DNA of 64,000 nt from Larsenimonas suaedae (GCF_023712105.1 NZ_JAMLJI010000004.1:393727-457726), one strand, 5' to 3'; shown: positions 20,732 through 36,138, counted from the stretch's first letter. Program-made: numbers and translations. Notes: generated from the letters alone by a model not told the origin.

Positions 20732-22189
20732 ATGAATCTGACATCTTCACATCTAATTGCGCTTTTGCCGCTGATGCTGGTCTGTGTGACCGTGGTGATC
20801 GTCATGCTGACGGTGGCGTGGCGGCGCAGCCATTTCGTGAGCGCAACGCTTACGGTCATCGGCCTCAACGCCGCGCTTGCCTCCCTGATTCTGGTCGGGC
20901 AGGTCGCCCCGATTCAGGTCACGCCGCTGGTGATGATCGACCACTACAGTATCCTGTACATGGCGATGATCCTGATCGCGGCGCTTGCGTGTTCAACGCT
21001 TGCCTACGCCTACCTGGAAACGCTGCCGGATCAGCGCGATGAGTTCTATATGCTGCTTGGCTGCTCGGTGGCCGGCGGGCTTTTGCTGGTGTCGAGCCAG
21101 CATCTGACGTCGTTGTTCATCGGGCTCGAGCTGATGTCGCTGCCGCTCTATGGCATGGCGGCCTACGCCTTCAAGGAGCGGCTGTCGCTTGAGGCGGGCA
21201 TCAAGTACATGGTGCTCTCGGCCATGGCGAGCGCGTTTCTACTGTTCGGGATGGCGCTTTTATACGCCGAAAGCGGCACGCTCTCGTTCACTGGCCTCGG
21301 GGCGAGTCTTGCCAATGACGCGCTTCACAGCAACTGGGTCGTGGCAGGCGTTGGCCTGATGGTCGTTGGGCTCGGTTTCAAGCTCTCCGTCGCGCCATTT
21401 CATCTGTGGACGCCGGACGTCTACGAAGGGGCGCCGGCACCGGTATCTGCGTTTCTGGCCACCGTCAGCAAGATTGCGGTGTTTGCGGTGCTGATGCGGT
21501 TGTTCAGTTTGGCACCGGCGACGGGGGACGGCTGGCTTCATACCGTGATCGCGTTGATGGCGCTGTTGTCGATGGTGGTGGGTAATCTGTTGGCACTGAT
21601 GCAGAAAAACCTGAAACGCATCATCGGGTATTCGTCGATCGCGCATCTGGGCTATCTGTTGACGGCGCTGGTGGCGAGCGACGGTCTGGCGCTCGAGGCG
21701 GCGGCGATTTATCTGGCAACGTATGTGGCCACGACGCTCGGCGCGTTCGGCGTAATCACACTGGTCTCGAGCCCGTACAAGGGCTCGGATGCAGGGCTTT
21801 TGTACCATTACCGCGGTCTGTTCTGGCGCCGGCCGTACCTGACGGCGGTGCTGACCGTGATGATGCTGTCCCTTGCCGGCATTCCGATGACCGCTGGCTT
21901 CATCGGCAAGTTCTATATCTTCACCGTCGGGGTCGAATCCGAACTCTGGTGGCTGGTTGGGGGTGTGGTGCTTGGAAGCGCGCTGGGGCTTTATTACTAC
22001 CTGCGGGTCATGGTCACGCTGTACCTGAAATCCGCCGATGAGCCCGAGCGCGATGCGCCAAACGACTGGGCGCAGCAGGTTGGTGGTCTGATGGTGCTGC
22101 TTTTGGCCGCGCTGGTGTTCTTGATCGGTGTCTACCCGCAGCCGTTGATCGATCTGGTGCAGATGGCCGGGATTCAGATGCCGATCTGA
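20732..22189 (+). CDS. nuoN: NADH-quinone oxidoreductase subunit N (antiporter-like)
   Basis: 485 residues, equal to E. coli NuoN. The conserved [15 protein letters not shown] and [20 protein letters not shown] motifs carry the Glu and Lys used in proton translocation. Last gene of the nuo operon, seven bases after nuoM, followed by an intrinsic terminator. Confidence 0.97.
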   Translation: MNLTSSHLIALLPLMLVCVTVVIVMLTVAWRRSHFVSATLTVIGLNAALASLILVGQVAPIQVTPLVMIDHYSILYMAMILIAALACSTLAYAYLETLPDQRDEFYMLLGCSVAGGLLLVSSQHLTSLFIGLELMSLPLYGMAAYAFKERLSLEAGIKYMVLSAMASAFLLFGMALLYAESGTLSFTGLGASLANDALHSNWVVAGVGLMVVGLGFKLSVAPFHLWTPDVYEGAPAPVSAFLATVSKIAVFAVLMRLFSLAPATGDGWLHTVIALMALLSMVVGNLLALMQKNLKRIIGYSSIAHLGYLLTALVASDGLALEAAAIYLATYVATTLGAFGVITLVSSPYKGSDAGLLYHYRGLFWRRPYLTAVLTVMMLSLAGIPMTAGFIGKFYIFTVGVESELWWLVGGVVLGSALGLYYYLRVMVTLYLKSADEPERDAPNDWAQQVGGLMVLLLAALVFLIGVYPQPLIDLVQMAGIQMPI

Positions 22190-22220
22190 TCGTGCGCTCG
22201 ATGCCTTTGGAAAACGCCGC

Positions 22221-24055
<1,835 letters not shown>

Positions 24056-24137
24056 GTCGCTGGTGTCGGCAGGCTGAATCGGGTATCATCGATCCAATTT
24101 GGCCGCCGACAGAGGGCGCGTCGAAGCCACCGTACAC

Positions 24138-24181
24138 AAAAAGCGGGATGGAACCTCACAAGGCTTTCGTCCCGCTTTTTT
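24138..24181 (+). terminator. Hairpin terminator in the carA leader (probable attenuator)
   Basis: AAAAAGCGGGA (24138-24148), a 21-base loop and TCCCGCTTTTT (24170-24180) form an 11-bp stem followed by T. It stands between dapB and carA, inside the transcript that would read carAB from upstream promoters. A short ORF covers it, an arrangement that suits attenuation. It could also simply end dapB transcription. Confidence 0.7.
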
Positions 24182-24204
24182 GCGACCTGCAGGCTCGGCC
24201 CTGA
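24148..24204 (+). CDS. Putative carA leader peptide (18 residues)
   Basis: An ATG at the end of the 5' arm of the terminator hairpin opens an 18-codon frame, MEPHKAFVPLFCDLQARP, that crosses the 3' arm and the T-tract and ends at 24204. A ribosome close behind RNA polymerase would melt the hairpin, the layout used by pyrimidine-sensed attenuators such as pyrBI. Leader-based control of carAB has been described in pseudomonads. The Shine-Dalgarno sequence is poor, so translation is not certain. Confidence 0.45.
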   Translation: MEPHKAFVPLFCDLQARP

Positions 24205-24282
24205 CTGCCCCTGAGCCGGTATCATCACGGCAACAAGGAAACGTCAGGCCCGAGAGATCGATAGTCTTGGGAGGATGTTGCG

Positions 24283-25428
24283 TTGAAACCGGCAATACTT
24301 GCATTGGAAGATGGCACTGTATTTCACGGTATTTCCATTGGTGCAGAAGGCGAAAGCAGCGGCGAAGTCGTCTTCAATACGGCGATGACCGGCTATCAGG
24401 AAATACTGACCGACCCCTCCTACTCCCGCCAGATCGTTACCCTCACATACCCCCACATCGGCAGCACCGGCATCAACGAAGAAGACATCGAGTCACAGCG
24501 CATCTGCGCCGCTGGCCTGATCATTCGTGATCTGCCCCGTCTGGTCAGTAACTTTCGAAGCGTTCGCGGCCTCGATGAGTATCTGGCCGCCCAGAACATT
24601 CAGGGCATTGCTGACATCGATACCCGCAAGCTGACGCGCATTTTGCGGGACAAGGGGGCTCAGAACGGCGCGATCCTTGCAGGCAGTGCTGCCGAAGGCG
24701 ATGACGCCGCCGAGCGGGCGCTCGAGGCGGCGCGCGGGTTTCCGGGGCTCAAGGGGATGGATCTGGCGAAGGAATCGAGCGTCGAGAAAACGTTCGAGTG
24801 GCACGAAGGCGAGTGGGTGCTGGGCAAGGGGTATCTGGACGCGGCCGGTCAGAGCCGTCCGTACCACGTCGTGGCCTTTGATTACGGCACCAAGTACAAC
24901 ATCTTCCGCATGCTGACAAGCCGTGGCTGTCGAGTCACGGTGGTTCCGGCGCAGACGCCGGCCGATGACGTGCTGGCCATGAACCCGGATGGCGTGTTTC
25001 TTTCCAATGGCCCGGGCGACCCCGAGCCTTGCGATTACGCCATTACCGCAATTTCGGGCATTCTCGAGCGTGGCGTGCCGGTCTTCGGGATATGCCTCGG
25101 GCATCAGCTTCTGGCGCTGGCCAGTGGCGCCAAGACCGTCAAGATGGGGCATGGCCACCATGGTGCGAACCATCCGGTGCAGGACCTTGAGTCCGGCGTG
25201 GTCATGATCACCAGCCAGAACCACGGGTTCGCGGTTGATGAAACGACGCTTCCGGCCAACCTCAAGGCGACGCATCGCTCGCTGTTCGACCAGACGCTTC
25301 AAGGCATCGAGCGCACCGATTGCCCGGCCTTCAGCTTTCAGGGTCATCCGGAAGCGAGCCCGGGGCCGCACGATGTGGCGCCGCTGTTCGACCGGTTTGT
25401 CGCGATGATGGCCGAGCGCCGCAGTTAA
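24283..25428 (+). CDS. carA: Carbamoyl-phosphate synthase small subunit
   Basis: Glutaminase subunit that delivers ammonia to CarB for carbamoyl phosphate, used in arginine and pyrimidine synthesis. The 381-residue protein has an N-terminal CarA-specific domain and a class I amidotransferase domain with the nucleophile elbow [13 protein letters not shown] and the His-Glu pair near [11 protein letters not shown]. Start is TTG at 24283, preceded by GGGAGGA at 8 bases; the nearby ATG at 24274 is out of frame. Followed by carB after 52 bases. Confidence 0.97.
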   Translation: MKPAILALEDGTVFHGISIGAEGESSGEVVFNTAMTGYQEILTDPSYSRQIVTLTYPHIGSTGINEEDIESQRICAAGLIIRDLPRLVSNFRSVRGLDEYLAAQNIQGIADIDTRKLTRILRDKGAQNGAILAGSAAEGDDAAERALEAARGFPGLKGMDLAKESSVEKTFEWHEGEWVLGKGYLDAAGQSRPYHVVAFDYGTKYNIFRMLTSRGCRVTVVPAQTPADDVLAMNPDGVFLSNGPGDPEPCDYAITAISGILERGVPVFGICLGHQLLALASGAKTVKMGHGHHGANHPVQDLESGVVMITSQNHGFAVDETTLPANLKATHRSLFDQTLQGIERTDCPAFSFQGHPEASPGPHDVAPLFDRFVAMMAERRS

Positions 25429-25480
25429 GTCGCCGAACACGCTTTTTGTATTACATCACCAGGTTTACGCGGACACTGTC

Positions 25481-28706
<3,226 letters not shown>

Positions 28707-28714
<8 letters not shown>

Positions 28715-29183
28715 ATTTCCCATGACCGTGGAGGGCGAGCGTGCCCTTCGGGAAGAGTTGGAGCATTTAAAGGGTGTCGAACGCCCGACCGTGATTGCCG
28801 CAATCTCGGAAGCCCGTGAGCACGGCGACCTGAAGGAAAACGCCGAGTATCACGCCGCGCGGGAGCAGCAGGGGTTCATCGAGGGGCGTATTCAGGAGAT
28901 CGAGTCTAAGCTATCGGCGTGCCAGGTGATCGACGTCACCAAGATGCCGGCCAATGGCAAGGTGATCTTCGGTGTGACGGTCAGTCTGACCAACCTCGAT
29001 ACCGACGAAGAAGTCTGCTATCGAATCGTTGGTGAAGATGAGGCCGACATTAAGCAGGGCAAGATTTCAGTCACTTCTCCGATCGCGCGTGCGCTGATCG
29101 GCAAGGAAGAGGGCGACGTGGTCAACGTCAAGACGCCCGGCGGCGAAGTCGAGTACGAAATCAGTGAGGTCGAGCACCGCTGA
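28707..29183 (+). CDS. greA: Transcription elongation factor GreA
   Basis: 158 residues. The N-terminal antiparallel coiled coil carries the acidic tip ([20 protein letters not shown] region) that enters the RNA polymerase secondary channel and stimulates RNA cleavage; the C-terminal FKBP-like domain follows with IGKEEGD. The start ATG lies within the last codons of carB, so it may be translationally coupled. Ended by a strong terminator. Confidence 0.98.
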
Positions 29184-29201
29184 GTGCTCGAGCCTGCCTG
29201 A

Positions 29202-29239
29202 AACACCAACGCCCGCAAATGCGGGCGTTGGTGTTTTCA
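29202..29239. terminator. Bidirectional intrinsic terminator between greA and yhbY
   Basis: AACACCAACGCCCGC (29202-29216), an AAAT loop and GCGGGCGTTGGTGTT (29221-29235) form a perfect 15-bp stem with T on the right and A on the left, serving both convergent genes. Confidence 0.92.
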
Positions 29240-29259
29240 CAAGGGCGAAAGTTGAACCT

Positions 29260-29571
29260 TCAGGAGGTGTGGCGTGCCACGTTGGAAAGCTTCGGTTTCG
29301 CCTTGGGGTTCTTTCGATAAAGCAAAACCATCTTGCCGATAGTTTGCACAACCTCTGAACGTGTCCCCATACTGATCTCGGACAGCAAGGCCTTGCGCGC
29401 ATCGCGATCGGGTACGGCAATCTTTACCTTGATCAATTCATGATCGAACAGCGCTCGATCGATTTCAGCCATGGCGCCATCGGACAGGCCGTTTTCGGAA
29501 ACCAGAACGACCGGGTTCAGGTGATGGCCGATGCTGCGAAAGCTTTTCTTTTGTGCCGCTGTAAGGCTCAT
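29260..29571 (-). CDS. yhbY: RNA-binding CRM-domain protein YhbY
   Basis: The 103-residue basic protein is a single CRS1-YhbY (CRM) domain: LTAAQKKSFRSIGHHLNPVV at the start, the central DHELIKVKI, and the terminal VVQTIGKMVLLYRKN. It associates with pre-50S ribosomal subunits in E. coli. I chose MSLTAAQKK because it matches the family start and has a purine-rich AAGAAG upstream; the longer frame would add 17 unrelated residues. Divergent from rlmE, a very conserved arrangement. Confidence 0.95.
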   Translation of the reverse strand: MSLTAAQKKSFRSIGHHLNPVVLVSENGLSDGAMAEIDRALFDHELIKVKIAVPDRDARKALLSEISMGTRSEVVQTIGKMVLLYRKNPKAKPKLSNVARHTS

Positions 29572-29670
29572 GGTATCTTCTTTGCTCGTATAAACGTCGG
29601 TAATTCGTGTGCTGGCGTCCATTCTACGCTAGTCACCCAAGCCATCGCCAACCCTGCATGCCTTACGCGG

Positions 29671-29676
29671 TATAAT
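29671..29676 (+). promoter_or_regulatory. -10 element upstream of rlmE-ftsH
   Basis: A perfect TATAAT lies 27 bases before the rlmE start, in the yhbY-rlmE divergent gap. No good -35 hexamer sits 16-18 bases upstream, so activation or an extended contact would be needed. Confidence 0.4.
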
Positions 29677-29702
29677 AAAGGGTGTGATCAGGAAATGTCC
29701 TC

Positions 29703-30323
29703 GTGAAACGATCCAAATCAAGTGCCAATTGGTTGAAGGAGCACTTCGACGACGCCTATGTTCAGCGCTCTCGTGATGATGGCTATCGAAGCCGTGCGAG
29801 TTATAAATTGCTCGAGATCGATGAAAAGGACCAGTTATTGGGTGCCGGAATGACGGTGGTCGATCTTGGCGCTGCGCCTGGTGGCTGGAGCCAGATCGCG
29901 GCCGAGCGTGTTGGGATGTCCGGTGTGGTCATCGCGACCGATATTCTAGAAATGGACGCGCTGGCCGATGTGAGTTTCATTAAGGGGGATTTCACGGAAA
30001 ACGATGTCCTGGATGCTATCATGTCAGAGATAGATGGGCGTCCCGTGAATCTGGTGCTGTCGGATATGGCGCCGAACATGAGCGGCCAGGCGGCCATCGA
30101 CCAGCCTCAAGCCATGTATCTGGTCGAGCTTGCGCTCGATATGGCAACACAAGTGCTCTCTCCCGGAGGCAATTTTCTGGTCAAGGTGTTTCAGGGAGAA
30201 GGGTTCGATGACTACCTTCAACAGATGCGGTCGCATTTCAAGAAGGTTATGACGCGCAAGCCCAAGGCATCCCGCGCTCGCTCGCGTGAGGTCTACTTGC
30301 TTGGAAGAGAATTTCGTACCTAG
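29703..30323 (+). CDS. rlmE: 23S rRNA (uridine-2552 2'-O) methyltransferase
   Basis: Methylates U2552 in the peptidyl transferase A loop late in 50S assembly. The 206-residue Rossmann-fold enzyme (also FtsJ/RrmJ) has SAM motif [13 protein letters not shown] (about 52-64) and the catalytic K-D-K-E tetrad at Lys35, Asp121, Lys161 and Glu196. Starts with GTG, with AGGA upstream. Upstream of ftsH as in E. coli, where the pair is a heat-shock operon. Confidence 0.97.
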   Translation: MKRSKSSANWLKEHFDDAYVQRSRDDGYRSRASYKLLEIDEKDQLLGAGMTVVDLGAAPGGWSQIAAERVGMSGVVIATDILEMDALADVSFIKGDFTENDVLDAIMSEIDGRPVNLVLSDMAPNMSGQAAIDQPQAMYLVELALDMATQVLSPGGNFLVKVFQGEGFDDYLQQMRSHFKKVMTRKPKASRARSREVYLLGREFRT

Positions 30324-30324
30324 G

Positions 30325-30352
30325 CTTGCAAGACTGCCTCAAAGCCCTCACT
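30325..30352 (+). promoter_or_regulatory. Possible sigma-32 promoter for ftsH
   Basis: CTTGCAA (30325-30331), a 13-base spacer and CCCTCACT (30345-30352) resemble heat-shock boxes CTTGAAA and CCCCATnT, 64 bases before ftsH. Heat-shock control of ftsH is known in E. coli; the -10 match here is weak. Confidence 0.25.
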
Positions 30353-30415
30353 TTCTCTAGGATAAAGGTGCTTGAGTGGGTCGAGCCGCTGGAATGACGT
30401 AATGAGGGTGATCCC

Positions 30416-32374
30416 TTGAACGATATGGCTAAGAATCTGATTTTATGGTTGATCATCGCAGCAGTTCTGCTGACGGTGTTCAATAATTTTAGTGTGGATA
30501 ATTCACCGCAGGCGATGAATTACTCACAGTTTGTGGAGCAGGTCCAAAATGATCAGATCCGCCAGGTAACAATCGACGGGTATACCATCAGTGGTGATCG
30601 TCAGGATGGCTCGTCCTTCCAGACCATCCGACCTGCGGTTCAGGATCCCAAGCTGATCGACGATCTGCTTAGCCATAGCGTGGTCATTCAGGGCAAGAAG
30701 CCTGAAGAGCAGAGCATCTGGTCCAGGCTTTTGATCGCAAGTTTCCCGATACTTATTATCCTAGCGATCTTCCTGTTCTTCATGCGCCAGATGCAGGGTG
30801 GGGGCGCCGGTAAGGGCGGGCCCATGAGCTTTGGTAAATCCAAGGCCAAACTCCTGTCTCAGGACCAGATCAAAACCACGTTCAAGGACGTGGCGGGCTG
30901 TGATGAAGCCAAGGAAGAAGTCGAAGAGCTGGTCGACTATCTGAAAGACCCTTCCAAGTTTCAGCGGCTCGGTGGACAGATACCGCGCGGCGTCCTGATG
31001 GCGGGGCCGCCAGGTACAGGTAAGACGCTTCTTGCCAAGGCGATCGCGGGCGAAGCAAAGGTACCGTTCTTTACGATTTCCGGTTCCGATTTCGTCGAGA
31101 TGTTCGTAGGTGTCGGTGCATCGCGCGTTCGTGACATGTTCGAGCAGGCCAAGAAGCAGTCGCCCTGCATCATCTTTATCGATGAGATCGATGCGGTGGG
31201 TCGTTCGCGTGGCTCCGGCATGGGTGGTGGCCACGACGAGCGTGAGCAGACGTTGAACCAGCTTCTGGTCGAGATGGACGGTTTCGATCCGAACGATGGC
31301 GTTATCGTGATTGCTGCGACCAACCGGCCGGACGTGCTCGACCCCGCGCTTTTGCGTCCAGGGCGTTTTGATCGTCAGGTCACGGTCGGGCTGCCTGATA
31401 TTCGTGGCCGTGAACATATCCTGAATGTGCATCTTCGCAAGGTGCCGCTTGCCGACGACGTCAAGCCCGAGCTTATTGCGCGCGGCACACCCGGCTTTTC
31501 AGGGGCCGATCTTTCCAATGTCGTCAATGAGGCTGCGCTTTTTGCTGCGCGTCGCAATCGCCGTTTGGTGTCGATGGAAGAGCTTGAGTCTGCCAAGGAC
31601 AAGATCATGATGGGCGCTGAACGTCGTTCCATGGTGATGTCCGAGAAAGAGAAACGAAATACTGCCTATCACGAGTCTGGGCACGCGATCATCGGTCTAT
31701 TGATGCCCGAGCATGATCCAGTCTACAAGGTGACCATTATTCCGCGTGGTCGAGCCTTGGGTGTAACCATGTTCCTGCCCAGCGAAGACCGTTACAGCTT
31801 CAGCCGGCAGCAGATTCTAAGTCAGATCTGTTCCCTGTTCGGTGGACGCATCGCTGAGGAGATGACGCTTGGCCCCAACGGGGTGACTACCGGCGCCTCG
31901 AATGACATCAAGCGCGCGACCGAACTTGCCCATAGCATGGTTGCGAAATGGGGGCTCTCTTCCGAAATGGGCCCGCTCATGTACGACGAGGATGAGTCTC
32001 ATCAGTTCCTTGGCGGACCGGGCAGCGGAGGTGGCAAGTTCAACTCGCCGGAAACCACGTCGCGTCTTGATAAGGAAGTGCGTCGAATCATCGATGAGTG
32101 CTACAAGCAGGCAGCGCAGCTGCTTGAAGATAATCGAGAAAAACTCGACATGATGGCTGAGGCTCTGGTTCAGTACGAAACGATCGATACCGACCAGATA
32201 AAGGACATAATGGAAGGTCGCTATCCGCAGCCACCGAAGGACTGGAACGATAACGGCCCGACCGGCGGTACACCTGCGGCATCAGATGAATCCGAGCCGG
32301 ATGAATCCTCGCAAGAGGATGACGATGTAAAACGCAGACCCTCAGACCCCCTTGGTGGACCTGCAGGGCACTGA
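30416..32374 (+). CDS. ftsH: ATP-dependent zinc metalloprotease FtsH
   Basis: Membrane-anchored AAA+ protease that degrades LpxC, sigma-32, SecY and damaged membrane proteins in E. coli. The 652 residues show TM1 (about 7-23), a periplasmic domain, TM2 (about 107-124), Walker A GPPGTGKT, pore motif [11 protein letters not shown], Walker [30 protein letters not shown], and the zinc site HESGH. The C-terminal tail is long, acidic and Ser-rich. TTG 30416 is the start because GAGGG lies 7 bases before it; the ATG three codons later is too far from it. Confidence 0.98.
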   Translation: MNDMAKNLILWLIIAAVLLTVFNNFSVDNSPQAMNYSQFVEQVQNDQIRQVTIDGYTISGDRQDGSSFQTIRPAVQDPKLIDDLLSHSVVIQGKKPEEQSIWSRLLIASFPILIILAIFLFFMRQMQGGGAGKGGPMSFGKSKAKLLSQDQIKTTFKDVAGCDEAKEEVEELVDYLKDPSKFQRLGGQIPRGVLMAGPPGTGKTLLAKAIAGEAKVPFFTISGSDFVEMFVGVGASRVRDMFEQAKKQSPCIIFIDEIDAVGRSRGSGMGGGHDEREQTLNQLLVEMDGFDPNDGVIVIAATNRPDVLDPALLRPGRFDRQVTVGLPDIRGREHILNVHLRKVPLADDVKPELIARGTPGFSGADLSNVVNEAALFAARRNRRLVSMEELESAKDKIMMGAERRSMVMSEKEKRNTAYHESGHAIIGLLMPEHDPVYKVTIIPRGRALGVTMFLPSEDRYSFSRQQILSQICSLFGGRIAEEMTLGPNGVTTGASNDIKRATELAHSMVAKWGLSSEMGPLMYDEDESHQFLGGPGSGGGKFNSPETTSRLDKEVRRIIDECYKQAAQLLEDNREKLDMMAEALVQYETIDTDQIKDIMEGRYPQPPKDWNDNGPTGGTPAASDESEPDESSQEDDDVKRRPSDPLGGPAGH

Positions 32375-32375
32375 C

Positions 32376-32403
32376 AAAAAGGCCGCTTCGAGCGGCCTTT
32401 TTT
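32376..32403 (+). terminator. Intrinsic terminator after ftsH
   Basis: AAAAAGGCCGCT (32376-32387), a TCG loop and AGCGGCCTTTTT (32391-32402), ending in T. It separates ftsH from folP. Confidence 0.9.
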
Positions 32404-32437
32404 ATATGCATCTCGCTTAACCAATTAAGGGTATGTA

Positions 32438-33289
32438 ATGGCATTACCGAGCACGCTGGCCTGCGGCACGCACACACTCGATCTTTCTCGGCCTGTGGTG
32501 ATGGGGGTATTGAACGTAACCCCTGATTCGTTTTCTGACGGTGGTCACTACACAACGATGGACGCGGCCGTTCGTCAGGCTGAAAGCATGTTGCGTGATG
32601 GAGCTCGGATCATCGATATCGGCGGCGAGTCCACGCGACCGGGTGCTGAGGTAGTATCTTCCGAAGAAGAGCTTGAGCGGGTTGTGCCGGTGGTGGCGCG
32701 ATTGGTCGAGGAATTCGGGTGCCTTGTTTCGCTGGACACCAGTTGTCCTGAGGTCATGCGCGAGGGAGCGAAAGCCGGGGCTGGAATTATCAATGATGTC
32801 CGCTCTCTGACACGCGAGGGCGCGCTTGAGGCAGCGGCGGCGAGTGAGTTGGCCGTATGCGTGATGCACATGCGCGGAGAGCCTGCCACCATGCAGCAGC
32901 AGGTGGACTACGACGCGCCGATCGAGGAAGAGGTGCTTCGGTTTCTGGAAGATCGCATCCGGGTCTGTCAGGCTGCCGGCATTTCAATGGACAAGATGAT
33001 CGTTGATCCCGGATTTGGTTTTGCCAAGACGATTGAGCATAATCTGCGGTTAATGAATCGTTTACACTCGCTCCAATCACTTGAGCGCCCTCTTTTGGTA
33101 GGCGTTTCTCGTAAAAGCATGATTGGCAAGGCTCTCGGCCGCGAGGTCGAGGACCGTTTGCCGGGCGGGTTGGCTCTGGCTGCACTGGCTGTGCAGCAGG
33201 GAGCGGCCATCTTACGAACACATGATGTTGGCCCGACCGTTGATGCCGTCAATATGGCTTGGGCCGTGCTAAAGGAAGGCACTAACTAA
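32438..33289 (+). CDS. folP: Dihydropteroate synthase
   Basis: Condenses p-aminobenzoate with hydroxymethyl-dihydropterin diphosphate in folate synthesis, the sulfonamide target. The 283-residue TIM barrel carries [15 protein letters not shown] and [11 protein letters not shown] (both P-loop-like substrate motifs), INDV, and GVSRKSMIG. It ends in a one-base overlap (TAATG) with glmM, the same pairing as in E. coli. Confidence 0.97.
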   Translation: MALPSTLACGTHTLDLSRPVVMGVLNVTPDSFSDGGHYTTMDAAVRQAESMLRDGARIIDIGGESTRPGAEVVSSEEELERVVPVVARLVEEFGCLVSLDTSCPEVMREGAKAGAGIINDVRSLTREGALEAAAASELAVCVMHMRGEPATMQQQVDYDAPIEEEVLRFLEDRIRVCQAAGISMDKMIVDPGFGFAKTIEHNLRLMNRLHSLQSLERPLLVGVSRKSMIGKALGREVEDRLPGGLALAALAVQQGAAILRTHDVGPTVDAVNMAWAVLKEGTN

Positions 33290-34638
33290 TGGCAAGACAG
33301 TATTTTGGAACGGATGGTATTCGCGGTACCGTCGGCGAGTCGCCGATCACGCCGGATTTCATGCTTAAACTTGGATGGGCTGCAGGCCGCGTATTTGCCA
33401 AGAAAGGGCGCTCTCGGGTCATTATTGGCAAGGATACCCGCATCTCCGGGTACATGTTTGAGTCCGCGCTTGAAGCTGGTTTCTCGGCTGCGGGGGTCGA
33501 TGTGTCTTTGCTTGGGCCCATGCCGACTCCTGGCATCGCGTATCTGACCCGCACGTTTCATGCTGAGGCGGGCGTTGTAATCAGTGCGTCCCACAATTCG
33601 TTTCAAGATAACGGCATCAAGTTCTTCTCAAGTGAAGGCACTAAGCTACCGGATGCTCTGGAAGCCGACATCGAGGCTGCGCTCGAGCTTCCAATCGAAA
33701 CAGTCGGTCCGGACCGTCTCGGCAAGGTTGCACGTATCAATGATGCTGCCGGTCGCTACATCGAATTCTGTAAATCCAGCATGCCAAGCCGAGCAGGCCT
33801 TCACGGCATGAATATTGTGGTCGACTGCGCTCATGGCGCCACCTACCACATTGCGCCGAACGTTCTTCGTGAGCTGGGTGCGAATGTCACGGTCATCGGC
33901 GCATCCCCTGATGGAGTCAACATCAATAAGGATGTAGGTTCCACTCACCCGCGCTCACTGCAGGCCAAGGTACTGGAGACCGGTGCTGACCTTGGGGTGG
34001 CCTTCGACGGGGACGGCGACCGTGTAATCATGGTCGATGAGCGAGGTCAGCTGGTCGATGGTGATGACATCCTCTATATCATTGCGCGTGACCGGTTTGA
34101 TCATGAAGTTCTTGGTGGCGGTGTCGTCGGTACACTGATGTCGAACTTCGGGCTCGCAGCCGCATTTCAGAAGCTGGGCGTACCGTTTGAGCGCGCCAAG
34201 GTCGGCGACCGCTATGTGCTCGAGCGCATGGAAGAGAAAGGCTGGAAGCTCGGTGGTGAATCGTCCGGGCACCTTGTCTGCGGTCACGTTCAGACCACTG
34301 GCGACGGAATTGTTTCCGCGTTGCAGGTGCTGGCTGTCATGCAGCGTACCGGCAAGACGCTTCAGTCACTTCTGATGGGGCTTGAAAAGGCGCCACAGGC
34401 TCTAATCAACGTCCGGCTGACGCCTGGGGTTGATAAGGACGCATTGATGCAGGGCGACACGGTGACTCAGGCCGTCGAAAGCGTCGAGCAAGAGCTTGGC
34501 GAGCAGGGGCGAGTATTATTGCGCCCCTCCGGAACCGAGCCGTTGATCCGTGTTATGGTCGAAGGCCGGCCGCATTTTGACGTCAATAAGCTGGCTCAAC
34601 GCATTGCTGACGCGCTGGAAGAGGCGCTGGCCGTGTAG
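33289..34638 (+). CDS. glmM: Phosphoglucosamine mutase
   Basis: Converts glucosamine-6-phosphate to glucosamine-1-phosphate for peptidoglycan and lipopolysaccharide precursors. The 449-residue protein shows the FGTDGIRG start, phosphoserine site ISASHN (Ser101), metal loop DGDGDR, and sugar/phosphate-binding GGESSGH and RPSGTEP. Start overlaps the folP stop. Confidence 0.98.
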   Translation: MARQYFGTDGIRGTVGESPITPDFMLKLGWAAGRVFAKKGRSRVIIGKDTRISGYMFESALEAGFSAAGVDVSLLGPMPTPGIAYLTRTFHAEAGVVISASHNSFQDNGIKFFSSEGTKLPDALEADIEAALELPIETVGPDRLGKVARINDAAGRYIEFCKSSMPSRAGLHGMNIVVDCAHGATYHIAPNVLRELGANVTVIGASPDGVNINKDVGSTHPRSLQAKVLETGADLGVAFDGDGDRVIMVDERGQLVDGDDILYIIARDRFDHEVLGGGVVGTLMSNFGLAAAFQKLGVPFERAKVGDRYVLERMEEKGWKLGGESSGHLVCGHVQTTGDGIVSALQVLAVMQRTGKTLQSLLMGLEKAPQALINVRLTPGVDKDALMQGDTVTQAVESVEQELGEQGRVLLRPSGTEPLIRVMVEGRPHFDVNKLAQRIADALEEALAV

Positions 34639-34698
34639 TTGCGAGTTGTATTCCGATAATCGCTCTATTACCATCCAACACCACCTGAGGGGATCGCC

Positions 34699-35451
34699 AT
34701 GCGTATTCCGCTGATCGCGGGCAATTGGAAAATGAACGGATCTCTGGCGCTGATCGAAGATTTCGGGAACGCGTTCTCGCGAACGTCGTTTTTATCCAAC
34801 GCGATCGATATAGCCGTTATTCCGCCGTTTCTCTATTTGGCAAACGCCGATGAAGCGTTCGAGGGGACCCCTGTTCAGATTGGCGCTCAAACGCTTTATG
34901 GAGAGGCCTCCGGTGCGTTTACGGGAGCTGTCTCGGCCAGCATGCTGAAGGAGTTCGGCGTGCATTATGTATTGGTCGGGCACTCTGAGCGCCGAACCCT
35001 GTTTAAGGAAGATGACGCTGCCATTCTTGCTCAGGCAAGAGCGGCCATCGATGAGGGGATCGTTCCGATTCTCTGCGTCGGCGAAACTCTGGAAGAGCGC
35101 GATGAAAATCGCTTCGATGACGTGGTTCTCGGTCAACTCGATGCCGTCATGAAGGGCTTGAGCGAGGAGCAGCGTCGTCAGTTGGTCGTCGCGTATGAAC
35201 CTGTCTGGGCGATCGGTACCGGTCGTACGGCCACGCCTGAACAGGCTCAGGAAGTACATGCATCCCTACGTGCGCGCCTTCGCCACTACGATGAGAATCT
35301 GGCCGACAACATGCGCCTTCTCTATGGAGGCAGCATGAAGCCTGCAAATGCGCAGGAGCTTTTGTCCCAGGCCGACATCGATGGTGGTTTGATTGGCGGT
35401 GCGTCATTGAAGCCGGATGATTTCATAGCCATTTGTCACGCTGCAGGTTGA
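34699..35451 (+). CDS. tpiA: Triosephosphate isomerase
   Basis: Interconverts dihydroxyacetone phosphate and glyceraldehyde-3-phosphate. The 250-residue barrel has GNWKMNG (Lys11), VGHSERR (catalytic His) and AYEPVWAIGTG (catalytic Glu), then the YGGSMKP phosphate loop. GAGGGG precedes the start. Placed between glmM and secG as in pseudomonads, unlike E. coli. Confidence 0.98.
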   Translation: MRIPLIAGNWKMNGSLALIEDFGNAFSRTSFLSNAIDIAVIPPFLYLANADEAFEGTPVQIGAQTLYGEASGAFTGAVSASMLKEFGVHYVLVGHSERRTLFKEDDAAILAQARAAIDEGIVPILCVGETLEERDENRFDDVVLGQLDAVMKGLSEEQRRQLVVAYEPVWAIGTGRTATPEQAQEVHASLRARLRHYDENLADNMRLLYGGSMKPANAQELLSQADIDGGLIGGASLKPDDFIAICHAAG

Positions 35452-35455
35452 ACTC

Positions 35456-35947
35456 ATGCAAGTCGCCATTTTATTGGTACATGTAGTACTGGCCATCGCA
35501 TTGATTGCGCTGGTTCTCATTCAGCAAGGAAAAGGTGCCGAGGCCGGCGCTGCCTTTGGCGGCGGCGCGTCTCAGACGGTGTTCGGGTCCCAGGGCAGCA
35601 CCAGTTTTCTTGCGAAATTTACAGGGCTTCTCGCTGCATTGTTCTTTGTAACGTCGCTGGCTCTGGCCTGGTTCGTAAGTCACGATTCCAGTGATGAAAG
35701 TGGTATTCCGGATGCGACCGTGATCGAGCAGCAGAAATCGCTTTCACCGACCCTTGATGACGGTGACTCCGCGGCGGGCTCTGAGCGTGCTCAGGAGCGT
35801 GGTGACGCGTCTGAAGGCAGCGGTCTTACGGCCCCCTCGGCGTCGGATCAAAATAATTCGACGCAAGCCCTTGACGAGAGCGGCTCAAGTCTGGATAATT
35901 CAGCGCCAGCATCGGGAGACAAGGAAACAGGGTCTTCCGGTCAGTGA
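35456..35947 (+). CDS. secG: Protein-export membrane protein SecG with long acidic tail
   Basis: Auxiliary SecYEG subunit with two membrane helices (about 3-22 and 50-73) joined by the conserved loop GKGAEAGAAFGGGASQTVFG. At 163 residues it is about 50 longer than the E. coli protein: the segment after about residue 75 is an unstructured, Ser/Asp/Glu-rich tail. Such acidity suits a halophile, and it may face the cytoplasm or periplasm depending on topology. Starts 5 bases after tpiA; tRNA-Leu follows. Confidence 0.94.
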   Translation: MQVAILLVHVVLAIALIALVLIQQGKGAEAGAAFGGGASQTVFGSQGSTSFLAKFTGLLAALFFVTSLALAWFVSHDSSDESGIPDATVIEQQKSLSPTLDDGDSAAGSERAQERGDASEGSGLTAPSASDQNNSTQALDESGSSLDNSAPASGDKETGSSGQ

Positions 35948-35988
35948 AGCAGTAACTGGGTAAGTAATTGATTGCCCAGACCCCTGAT

Positions 35989-36075
35989 GCCGAAGTGGTG
36001 GAATTGGTAGACACGCTATCTTGAGGGGGTAGTGACCTTATGGTCGTGCGGGTTCAAGTCCCGCCTTCGGCACCA
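35989..36075 (+). tRNA. leuU: tRNA-Leu (anticodon GAG)
   Basis: An 87-base class II tRNA with a long variable arm. Acceptor GCCGAAG (35989-35995) pairs with CTTCGGC (36065-36071); the T-arm is GCGGG-TTCAAGT-CCCGC; the anticodon loop TTGAGGG gives GAG, decoding CUC and CUU. The CCA end is encoded. Location after secG matches leuU in E. coli; it is probably processed from the secG transcript. Confidence 0.97.
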
Positions 36076-36100
36076 TCTGGATGTGATTGGCAAGCGCGAA

Positions 36101-36138
36101 GATGTTCATTTGATTTTTGTATATCGAACATCTATACT
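36101..36138 (+). promoter_or_regulatory. Promoter of tRNA-fMet/rimP-nusA-infB with overlapping dyad
   Basis: TTGATT (36110-36115), a 17-base spacer and TATACT (36133-36138), followed by a GC-rich CGTCGCGC discriminator typical of stringently controlled stable-RNA promoters. A perfect 7-bp inverted repeat GATGTTC (36101-36107) / GAACATC (36126-36132) brackets the -35 box and spacer and could bind a repressor. Confidence 0.65.
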
